From: Oryzias latipes
Lineage: Eukaryota > Chordata > Actinopteri > Beloniformes > Adrianichthyidae
NCBI RefSeq assembly: GCF_002234675.1
Contig: NC_019868.2
Location: forward strand, 4,558,433-4,622,432
Direction of reading: 5' to 3'
Length of the DNA stretch: 64,000 nucleotides
The notes beneath the pieces were generated by a model. It did not search any database and was not told the origin of the DNA. It saw nothing but the letters and a program-made list of their open reading frames with translations. Below, in pieces: positions 33,370-45,300 of this stretch (the stretch's first letter is position 1; every line of letters starts with the position of its first letter). A program made the position numbers and the translations under genes.

Positions 33370-36300
33370 ATGTTGCGCACGCGCCCCTTGCAGCTCGTGC
33401 CCCTCGCGCTGCTCGTCGCCTTGCAGCGGTGTCTGGCTGCCCGTCCGCTGCTCGTGTTCTTGATCGACGGTTTTCGGTACGATTACCTGGATGACCTGCA
33501 GGCTCTGCCTGGCTTCCGCGCGCTCGTGGAGCGCGGGGTAAAGGTGGACTACATGACTCCAGACTTCCCGAGTCTGTCCTACCCGAACTACTACACCTTA
33601 ATGACTGGTAAGCATCTTTATGTCTATTTATTTATTTGAAACAAACAAACATGACAGATAACATCTGGACACTTTTCAGTAAAATAAACCAATGCACACT
33701 TCTTCCATGTTCTAAACCGTTATTTAGGTTTTACTGTCTATTTCTTGTTACACAGGATCTGTCTGGATGGACATGATGTTTTTTTGGTTTGGTGAAGTGC
33801 TTCTCAATTATTTTTTGCAAGGCCCCCAAATGTTTCGCGCCCCTCCAGAACAGTATGGAAGTGATTCTGTTGCATAATTAAAAATAAGTCAAAACCAGAA
33901 ACGCTTTTTCATTTCCAAAATGTAAAAGCATTTTTGACTCAAAATTAAAATGAAAAAGCAATCCTTCAAAATGCTTTTTCATTTTCTACTTCAACACTGC
34001 TTATTCTGTCACTTAATTAAAATGATAATGAAAATGGTATTTGACATTTCATTTTAAAAAAGTTCTCTGGTAAATGTATAGCAAAATTCATTTAGAAATG
34101 TTTAATTTGACAATTAAAATGGATTAATAGAAATGCTTTTTCATTTTCAAAATGTAACTGCAACAAATGACTCAAAATTAAAATGAAAAAATTAATAATT
34201 TTTGAAATCTGTGCAGCTATTGTTTTATCCTTGGCCAAACGGACCCGGAAGAAGCAAGGTTAGGATTGAGCTAATACGTTCCAACAATAATGTTAAGCTT
34301 TGAATGAATTTAAAACCCATCTGGTCAATGCTGCAATGTGAATATTGGCTACATGTAAATACCGGTATGTGGGAATAACATCAGCCTTTATTTTGTCTGG
34401 ACACAACTGGAAACACAAATCCACATGATTGTTTACACGGTTTCTCAGGACTGTGTGGAACGGCATTCTGCATTCAAAAGCCGCCTCCGTTAGCTCACGG
34501 GCCGTCTGGAGACACAGTTCTCTCGGAAGACACGGTTCTCCTGAGTCGCTCACGCAGAGCAGGCGGACGGACTGCGGTCCAAAACTTCCTCTGGAATGCA
34601 AATTGTAGCAAAGCACCTTCGCCTGCCCACAAACACAAAGATACGAGTCCTGCTGCTCTGCTCAGAGACATGCTTCCCTCGAGTGGAGCGGCCGGACGGT
34701 CCTGTTCCTGCTCCAAAGCCGTCTATGCATGACGTAAAACCAGAGCAGTAATGACCCACAATCGGCATAAATTGTTTACGTGCACCACGATCGAAATCAA
34801 CAATCGGCATAACCCACCTATCTCAATCCGGAAGGAAATTCTGATCCGAATGATTCTGATGGGGGCAGAGTATTCCAAACGGCGTGTTTACATGACACAT
34901 TTTTATTCTGATTAGGGGTTTATTTCCATTACTTTTGGACATCTTCTTTTGTTTGTGTCACATACAAAAATATAAAAAGGCAGACATTGGATAACACAAC
35001 AGGAAGAGAAACTGATAAAATTTGTCAGAAACCAAACATTTACCGTACTTCCTGCGTTGATTGTGTAGAGAACTGGATGAAATGACTTAGCTGCTGTCGA
35101 GTTCCAACTAAGAAGTACTGTTGACCATAAAGCCAAAATCCCTTAGACTTCTATAGAGAAATAAACAGCTGTTACCCAGTCATTCTATTTCTTAGAATAA
35201 CCATTCTGTTACATTTTTAACACCTTCCGGTTAATCCTGTTTTTTTTCTTTATTGCTTGTTATTCAAGTGATAAACTGACCAATCAGATGCCTCAATATA
35301 AGGCTACTTTCACACTGCTGGCTGAGACGACCCAATTCTGATTTTTTTGCCCCTATGCGACCTGTATCTGATCTTTCATGACAGTCTGAACGACACAGAT
35401 CCGATCTTTTCAAATGCAACCCAGGCCACTTGGGTATGTGGTCCTGAATCCGAAAAAGTATCTAATCTTTTAAAATGTGACCGCCGTCTGAACGGCCAGG
35501 CGACTTGATTCCGAACCGTACGTCATTGATACGCAACAAACTTCATAATTCTGCGTTGAAGTAGGTGGGAACGAAAACATAAACAGCAACCATGGTGGAT
35601 GATGCTGCTGAGACCAGTTAGTGGAAGGAGGCGAGGTCCCTGATTGGATTAATATTTGGGATGACAGCTCTATTCAGGCAAAACTCCAGGGCTCTTATCG
35701 CAACCGGGCGATTTTTGAAAATATCTCCAGCTAACTGGCCGACCGTGGTGTTGAACATTTCCCGAGATTACTTTGATACTTTTTGACCAACACAATCCTG
35801 TGTGCATCTGTGGTTTTCAACTGGTACTGCGGTTACTGTTAGTACTGCATCAATTATGAAAGACATGTTCTGATCTTTTGGAGATGTTTTGCTTTGTTTT
35901 GACATGTTCTGATATGATAAACTTGTTCTGCTGGATGGACATTGCCTTCTTTGACAGACATGTTCTGCTTTAATGAAGATTTCCTGCTTTAATGGACAAG
36001 TTCTGCTTTGATGGGTACTTTATTCTTTGATTGAGATGTTTGGATCTATGGACATGTATGTTCATCTTAAAGGAAGATTTTCTTCATTGATTGTCACATT
36101 GTGCTTTAATAGACATGGTCTTTCAAAAACCTTATACTTTGGAACGTTTTAATTTGTTGGACATATTCCCCTTAGATAAGCATGTTTAGCTTTCATGAAC
36201 ATGTTCTGCTTTGATGGACTTATTCTGCTTAGATGTAATGTTTTTACCTTAGTCTGTCATCTGTGGTGTGTTTCATATCTGGTGTTTGGTGATGAATCTG

Positions 36301-39300
36301 TTGTACTCTAAACATTTAGCTGGTTTAGTAGAGAAAACAAAATCTGGCCCAGAGACATGATGTGTTTGTGTAAATCCATCCATCCGTGAACAGGACGTCC
36401 CGGCCTTGAACACGTGCTCCTGGCAGTGCGCTCTTGACAAAAGCATAACTTCACACTTGAAATGTGCAAGAGACTGTCAACTTTGCATGGTTCTGATGTC
36501 TCCAGAGCTCCCAGCTGCAACTTGAAGTTGAAATGCCTTTGAGTTGGAGGCTGACCAGACAGTCACTTGTGCATACTGATAGAAAAACAGTGTGACTGAT
36601 GCCACTTTGCCGCTCAGCTGCCTCCAATGATCTTGTATGTTTCCCACAAACACAGACTGCTTATGAAGCTCAGAGAACAGAAACAATCTTTGAGGAGAAA
36701 GATATATCCAAATATGATTTCAATGAGGAGAGATCTTAGCAATGTTAACAGTGATTTATATGTTATAGAAAAACGTGCATGAAATAGTCTGTAGTATGTA
36801 GTCTTTAGTCTTTTGGCGGTTCGGCTTACCAGCTTACCAGGAAGTGAGGTAGGTCTTCCTCATTAAAATTGCACCAAAGTTTACTCATTTGTAGTTTTTG
36901 TGGTTAATATCAGTGGTCCCCTTACCCAGGGCCGAGGACTGGTACCAGTTCATGGAATAGTTGGTACCGGGGCTGCATAAAAAAAAAAAAAACAACCTAC
37001 ATCTTTTTTTGTTTTGATTTATATTCTCCTTCTGAAGGAAGTTTTATTTTGAAAATCTAGTTGCTACTTTCGTAACCCTTGTATTATCCTAGGCAATTTA
37101 ACATTGGGAGTTGGGTCATCTAGACCCACTAGACAGTGCTCTGAACCTTTTTTCTTCAATGATTTGTGATCTTCACTGGTGTCCATGGATTACATGAAAT
37201 CTTTCCACCTTTATCCACCTTTGTCATGGTAGGGAGAACACGTCAAAGTAAGGGTGGGTTCATCTAAGATAGCACAAGGGGTAAAGTGGCTGCACCGACC
37301 AATAAAATGAAAACCCCAGGCTAGCAAAGTTAACCAAAAACAAATGTATTTTGAACGTTTCTTTACACAGAAAACAGTTAGCGAGGAAACAGAAGAAGAG
37401 CCTTTGACCTCATAAAGTAAAAGAAATCTGCATTTACCAGCCAAAAACTAGGACTCTTTACTCCAAATATGGATCAATTGTGACAGAAGTTCCAACAGAC
37501 CATAAAGATGCAGAAGGTTTAAGAACCGGCTGTCTAATGTTACAAGGATGCTGCTAATAAAGATGTTTAAACGGTGGATACAAGTCAGTGATTAAATCTA
37601 TAAAAGACTTTTTTTAATCCATTGGACCTTAAAAAGTCAGATGAGGTTGTAGTTGGTGATTTTTTAGCTTCCGTCTGGTAACGCTTTCTTTTACAGTACA
37701 GTACTTACAGTGTACTTAAGTGGTACTTACATGGTACTTATTGTGTAACTACTGGGTACTTTCAGGGTACTTACATGGTACTTTTTAATAGAATTTACTG
37801 GATACTTACATGGTACTTTTTCTGGAAATTACTGGGAACTTACATGGTACTTTTTAGTGTCTACTCTGTACTTACATGGTACTTTCTGTGTATTTATGTG
37901 GTACTATTTGGTTCATACCTATGTGGTACATACTGGGTATTTATAATATTCTTAGTGGGTATTTACATGTTGTGCAAATGTGTCTTTTATGGTACTTAAC
38001 ACATTTATGAACAAGGTAAGTACAAATAAAGTACCTTGAATTTAAGTCTGCACTTGCATGTTTCATGGTATTTACCATAAATTTACCACAGAAACTACTC
38101 CTTAAGTATACTGAAACTGGACTGTAAAAGAAAGTCAGCCCTATTTCCACTCAACTACATGGTACTTTCATTACTAAATACTTGGTATGTTCACTTGAAT
38201 ATTACTTGGTACTTACCCCTTAAGTACAATGAAACTGGACTGTAAAAGAAAGTCAGCCCTATTTCCACTCAATTACATGGTACTTTTAGTAGTAAATGCT
38301 GGATATGTTCACGTATTACCTTCCTGTGCAGTGTACATACACACTTGGTCTTCTGACCTCACCAAATGAGACAATTGTAACTTGTTGGTAAGGGTAAAAT
38401 AACTGCAATGTAAAAATATATTGTGGCCTGATTACTTCTTGTAACATGAGGCAAATATAAGGAGAAAAAAGACAGCAGTGAAAACAACAATCTTTAATAT
38501 GAAACACTTCTGCAGCATACAAAGTGTCATCACAATGAAATTTGTTTTAAGTTCTCAACAAAACAGTAAAAAGGAGCTTTCCAAAAAACACATTATTGGC
38601 CTGAGGGTCGTGCTTTTTGTCCGTCAAAATTCTTTCAGCAGAGTTTGGTAACGGTGCAGGACTTCTTCAGGGTTTGTAACTGCAAGAAAAATCACAATAT
38701 GAGCTCAAATGAACATAAAAAGCATAAAGATTTTTATTAAATACAAAGTATATTTGACTTATTTAATCATTTCTGCAATGAGTTTGATAAATCTCTGTGA
38801 ATTCTTTATTGCTTTGACTGTAATGCTTGAAATTAATCAATTATTCTCATTTATAAACATGATGGATTATTCACAACTTTATATTTTAGCTACATAAACA
38901 AAAGCAACAAAAAAGAAAAAAAAAGAAAAAAATCAGTATTGCCATAAAAAATCTAATTTGTTTAGACAAAGAATGACAAAAGTAATGTTTTAATTGGCAA
39001 TAGCTGTGTGTATTTCTTCTTTATAAATATTATTTGCACCTACAATTTGCATTAGCATGAAAAAAAACAAATTTCATTGTGATGACTCTTTGTATGCAGA
39101 AGTGTTTCATATTAAAGATTGTTGTTTGCACGGGAAGGTAATACGTGAACATACCCAGCATTTACTACTGAAAGTACCATGTAATAGAGTGGAAATAGGG
39201 CTGACTTTCTTTTACAGTCCAGTTTCATTGTACTTAAGTTGTCAGTACCAAGTAATATTCAAGTGAACATACCCAGTATTTAGTACTGAAATTACCATGT

Positions 39301-42300
39301 AGTTGAGTGGAAATAGGCCTGACTTTCTTTTACAGTCCAGTTTCAGTATACGTAAGGAGTAGTTTCTGTGGTAAATTTATGGTAAATACCATGAAACATA
39401 CGAGTGCAGACTTAAATTCAAGGTACTTTATTTGTACTTACCTTGTTCATAAATGTGTTAAGTACCATAAAAGACACATTTGCACAACATGTAAATACCA
39501 AGTAAGAATATTATAAATACCCAGTATGTACCACATAGGAATGAACCAAATAGTACCACATAAATACACGGTCAGTACCATGTAAGTACCCAGTAAAGTC
39601 CCATAGAAAGTACCATGTAAACACACTGTAAGTACCCAGTAAATTCCATAAAAAGTACCATAAGTACCCTGAAAGTACCCAGTTATTACACAATAAGTAC
39701 CATGTAAATACCACTTAAGTACACTGTAAGTACTGTACTGTAAAAGAAAGCGTTACCGCTTCCACTTTGACAGTTATGAGTTCTACGAAAATCACATTTG
39801 AATGGTTCCTTCATGAAATCTGGTTTACAAATAAACTTTAAACAGCTGCAGATATTTTATAGAGGACGAAGAGTAACTTTACCCTCAAAAGTTATGCGAA
39901 ACTGCAAGCTAAAAATCGGACACTAACTTCAGCCTCGCCCCGGTTCGGTGACCAAAAACATCGTCTGACATAAAACTGGTTTGTGAGGTATGAAATCACT
40001 GCCCTTCATAATGTAGCTCAGCTTAGCACAGATTCCATTTATATAAGTTACATGAGAACTCAGGTTATCTGCCATTTTACGTTTTATTTCATTGTGTAAC
40101 CTGAAAGACAATGACTAACTACACAGTGTTGCCTTGAGGAAACGAAAGAAAACAAACAGAGTATAAATATTTTTAAATGTAGAAAAAACTATCAAAATTA
40201 CTTCTTCACATCTTAATGCACATTCAGACATTTTTTAAAATTACACTTACATCAATATAAACATGTAAAAACGTGATCTTTGTCTTAGTTTATTATGATG
40301 ACGTCTCCCTGTTGCCCAGCTTACAGAAAAGGATAATTAAAAGGATAATTTAAGTCACACCACATTCAACTCATCATTTTATTGGACAGTAATATGACTT
40401 GTTGCATTTTTTTGAAAAAATAAATAAATAAAAGACGGCCAATGGTGAGACATGAAAATATGGTTTGTTGCATTGAGGCAACGCTATGCAGCAGAGGGTT
40501 GAGAAATATTTGGTGTTGTTTTTATGGCACCACTTTCTGTCTTTATCCACATGCTCTTATAATTCTCTTGCAAATGCTCTCCTTTTTAAGTTAGTTGATG
40601 ATTAACAGAAGCTGCACCTTCACCCTTTTACATTTGAAAGTCTGAGGTGATCATGTGACTGGAAACAAATTACACCGGATAGGGCTGGCCTAGAAATGGT
40701 ATCTTTGATATTTTTCACACCAAATTCAGTTTCCAATTTTAATCTGTTTTTTACTGTCCTAAACAAAAATGACAAATTATGGAATATATTTAACAGAACC
40801 TCTGTTGATTTAACCTCTCTTTTGGGAGTTGACCTGAATTCAAAGCTGTAAAAAACCTTGTAAAACAACGTGGCAGACTCTGCTGCAGTGTTATGAACAA
40901 TAGGATTATAACTCAAAATGCTTGCAGCTAGAGGCAGAACATAAAATTATAAGTTTACATTAAAAAAAAGGTCTAAAACTAACCCTCTTTACAAGTTTTT
41001 GGCAAGGAAGACAAGCCGGTCTACTGCATCATGCCCTGTGGCAGGCAGCAATTCCCCCTCCCACACTAAAAACCCTCTCTGATAGAGCACTTGTAGCTGG
41101 GATGGAGAGATATTTCTTAGCAAGTTTAAAGAACCTTGGAAAGTTTGGTTCCTGGTGCTTCCACCATTGACGTGTGTAGGGGTCTGGGTCTGCCTCAATT
41201 GTCAATAGGTAGGCTGCTAGTTCAGTCTTTTCTGCCTCTGATTGGTGAGGAGGTGGTACTGGCCCCATTTTTTTGAAGAATGAACTCAAAGTCATTTTCT
41301 CATTTGGTGGAGCTTATTGGGTGGCGCAATCGTTTTACCGTGGAATTCTGAAACCCAGATTTTCGTGCATTACATAGACTGTGCTCCACACTTGCTGTTT
41401 GAAGAGTTTCCAGGTCTGAGCCTGCGAGTTTCATCCGGTCTGTGAGGCTCAGAAACAAAAGAATCCTCACCCATCGTGTGCTGATGCTGTGTTTTGATAG
41501 AGCACATTGTACTGTAGAAAGAGCCGCAGACATAGACACTTCTGCAATGTTGTGCTCCTGCGGCTTCTGTATCCTCTCTGCTTTAGGCCGTCACTGCAAC
41601 AGCCACCAGATGACAGGGAACTACATGTGGGACCAAAGCTCTCAGAAGGAATTTCTGATTGGGACAAATGATGACAGCAGATTGCCTCTGTGGTGGGACG
41701 GGTCAGAACCGCTGTGGGTCACTCTGCAGAAGCTGGGGAAGAAGGTCTTCATGTACTACTGGCCGGGTGAGTGTTCACCGGGGAACAGGGTGGGGTGGTG
41801 GGTGATCCAGAGTAACTCCTGTGTGATATCAGTAAAAAGGGAAGGAGGTTGGCTTTGATGTCCTGCTGAAGATGCTAGTATCACTGTTCATGTTTTAGGC
41901 TGTGAGGTGGAGATTCTGGGCGTTCGTCCAGCCTTCTGTAAAGAGTACATCTATAACCCAACAGAGGAGAATTTGTCTGAGTCCATAACTCAGGCTCTGG
42001 ATGTTCTTAGGTGAGTCCAGCTCTTTTCTGATCTCGGGACTAAGCAGGACGTGTGTTCAGTACATGAAAGCCTGTAATCTTCATCCTCTGGTTCACATCA
42101 ACCCAGTGAGCTCTTTTCCACAGTCCACGACAGCTGCTCATCAGCACTTAGGTTGACCTATAATAGAGGTAAGATCGGGCCTAAAAAATCCAGCCCGACC
42201 CGACACAGGCCCGAGGGCATTAAAGCCGAACCCGGTCCGAACCCGACCGATTAACTTGATTTGCAGGCCCGAGCCCGAAGCAAACCCTAAAGTTCAATTT

Positions 42301-45300
42301 ATCCCATAGTATTTTTGGCAGAAAAAAACGCAAGATTTCTTAAAGGTAAAATAATCTACATATTTTTATGATCATGAAAGTTATTTTCTTTCGAACAGAG
42401 AGTGGTCGCTGCACCCGCGCGTAGTCAAGCTCGCTGTTGTGGCATAGAGTTCCGCCGGAAGCGCTGTGCATAGGTTCCTCCCTACATGATAAATGTATTT
42501 GCACAACGAAATAACGCTGGAACACAGAATAAGGCCAGACAAAGAGAGTGAAAGAGAGACCTTGATGCGCACTCGCTTCATTACGCGGAGAAATTCTGCA
42601 GCCGCGGTGCGTGTTTGCCTTTTCAGTTCCCCTGTCTTAAGTTTATCTTGCTGCTCCATATCGGGGATACCTAAACAAAATAGATGCGGACTTGCGGAGG
42701 GAAGATTACATTCACGACACGTGCGCAAAGCTGCGGGTGGCCAGCGTCCCCCTCTTTCTGCCAGTTGCTGGACCACAGTGTATGTCAATCAACGGTGGGC
42801 TGGTGACTGGTGGGAGGGGGCGGGGTCTACCGGTGTGTGTGTGTGTGTGTGTGTGCATTCGGTGAATGTTCTCCCTCTGAGTAAGAAGAAGCTAACTGTG
42901 CCTTTCGGTTCATGCGGTAACCGTTCTGACATACAGGATTAATAAAGAGCTGTCTGAAAACCGCGCACCTAAGGAACTTCTTTGCAGCCATTAAAATATA
43001 TTTATTAAAAAAGTCAGCGAGAGAGAAGCCCGGCCCGAACCGACCTGAACGTAATGATTGTCATTTAGTGCCCGACCCGACCCGAAATTCGGGCTCGGGC
43101 TTAAGATCTTACCTGTAACGTATAAGGACAGAGAACTGGTAGACAAATGGAACCAGATCCAGACTGTTCAGGATCAACAACAAGAGAAGCAGAACATCTA
43201 CTTCTTTAGGTTTGCAGATGGACTCAAGTGGTCATGCTCCTTTGTGCACATCTAACAGTTAAACCCACTTTAGCTTCTCATGAAATGCTGATAGTGCAGT
43301 TGGAAACCTGCATCCAACCAGGTTCGTCGAACCTAGTTGTCAGGTTTTCCTGCTAAACTCATTGAAAAGTGAATCATTGTAATCTGATGTTGGACTTGAT
43401 GAGGGCCTCCTACAAATGGAGATGATGACATCATTCAAGTACGTCTTGTCAGCAGCCGCTCGTGTGTTTTGAGCAGCAGGCAGAACCAACATCTCATGGA
43501 AAACACACAGACCATCAGAAAGTCTTACATCTTTCACAACATTGTTTAAAACTGTTAATGAACAAGCATAACCTACAACCATGTGGTGAGAACTTTTACC
43601 TGCTTCTGCAGCAGGTACACTGCTTCTGTCAGATAGGAGAGCTTTAAAAATTTCAGACGTCCAGATCCAGGAAGTCATCAAAGGAACTCTGATGATGGTA
43701 GCACTGGATGGGCGCTCAGCATCTCCAAGCTGTAAGCATCTCTGTGCAGGTCGGGGAGAGCTGACATGGCAGCAGTGTACTATGAGAAGGTGGATGTGGA
43801 AGGACACCACTTTGGTCCAGACTCCCAGCAGATCCGGTCAACGGTGCAGCAGCTGGATGTCGTCATGCAGATGTTCAACAGAAAAATGAAGGTGATGATG
43901 CTGTGCATGCACACTCGTGGGTCTGCTGTGTTCCGGCTCTTCACTGCCGTCTGTTGTTGTGATGCTCCTGCAGGAACTGAACATGGAGGAGCAGCTGAAT
44001 GTTCTGCTGTTTTCAGACCACGGCATGACAAAGATCCAGTGGATGGAGAAGGTCATCGAGCTGGACAAGTTCATCGCAATGGAGGACATCCTGAAGATGA
44101 TGGACCGAGGAGCGGTGGTCAGTTTGTGGCCCAAAAACTCCAAGTACCAGGAGGTGAAACAGCAGCACTGTTTTTCATTTGAGGTTTTTTATCCTTAGTG
44201 GACGGTTTTCAAGGGTTGCACAATGGTGCAGTGGTCCGTGCTCTCACTTACAGCAAGAAGGCCCTGTTTCAAATCTAAGAGGAGGCCTTTCTGTGTGGAG
44301 TTTGCATGTTATCCTGGTGCATGTGTGGGTTTACTCCAAGTACTCTGGTTTCCTCCCACAGTCCATAAACATGCTTTGTAGGTTAACTGACAGACTGGCG
44401 ACCTGTTCAGGGTGTAGCATGCCTTTGCCTAACAGTAGTTGGAAAGGGTTATGTGGGTTTAGAAGATGGATGGATGGATGGATGGTTCAAGAGCTCCATT
44501 TTCAGGTGGGGTTTCGTCTTCACAGTTGGTGAACAGGAGCCAGGACAGCATGAAATTCCATCTAGTCTGTAGAGGGTTTGTTCTGGTTGGGATCAACAAC
44601 TGTACCTTCTTACTAAACAGAAGTGTAAAGTGCAGCATAAGAAGAGAATCCTCAATCCCCAGATCCTTAGTAAATGTGGGCTCAGAAGGGTCTTTGTTAC
44701 ATCCCATCCCAGGGGGAGGGAGAAAATAGCTAACATAAATAACAAAGTTAAAGCCGACAGGGTTTAGACAGCCAGGGTAGCCGTTAGTTTAAATGACAGA
44801 TGCAGTGGGGTTAGAGAAGATAAATAACAATAACTTAAATTCTCAGGCACTATAATAATAACTAACAAAACCTAAAGAGGAACTTAAACCAGAGGGACAT
44901 TACCAAAACAGAACAATAAATGAAACAAAAGACCACTCGCAAGAAGGAAAACCAGGCCTTTTTCACTGGCTCCTAAAGCCAAGTCCAACAGCAGGGGCAA
45001 GCTGACAAACGGATCCCTCTATGGGGATTTAACTGCTACTGGAACAGAGGCTGCTGAGGCTTTTATGCTTCCCGCCCAGCCTGGTGATTGGAGGAGGGAA
45101 GGAGGCCGCAATCATCTCCTGCAGGGGGTGAAGTCAGACGGTGTGGTGTAGTCGACTTCTGTAAAGCATAGACACACACACCCATACACACACAAAAATA
45201 CACACAAAAGACTTGAGGCTGTAACAGTCCTGTAGTCGGCGTTCATTCACTCTGACAATAAGATCTACAAAAATATCGGTGTGGGTCAGAACTGAAAGAG

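Noticed and set aside
41300-41539. 79-codon minus-strand frame just before ENPP6 exon 2 as part of the hAT transposase
   Set aside because: No hAT motif is visible in it. Only the segment 40985-41300 carries recognisable dimerisation-domain residues.
43058-43255. Possible extra ENPP6 exon (frame containing [12 protein letters not shown])
   Set aside because: Exon 3 (phase 2) joins exon 4 at 43750 in phase and the resulting protein matches family length, so there is no room for another exon.
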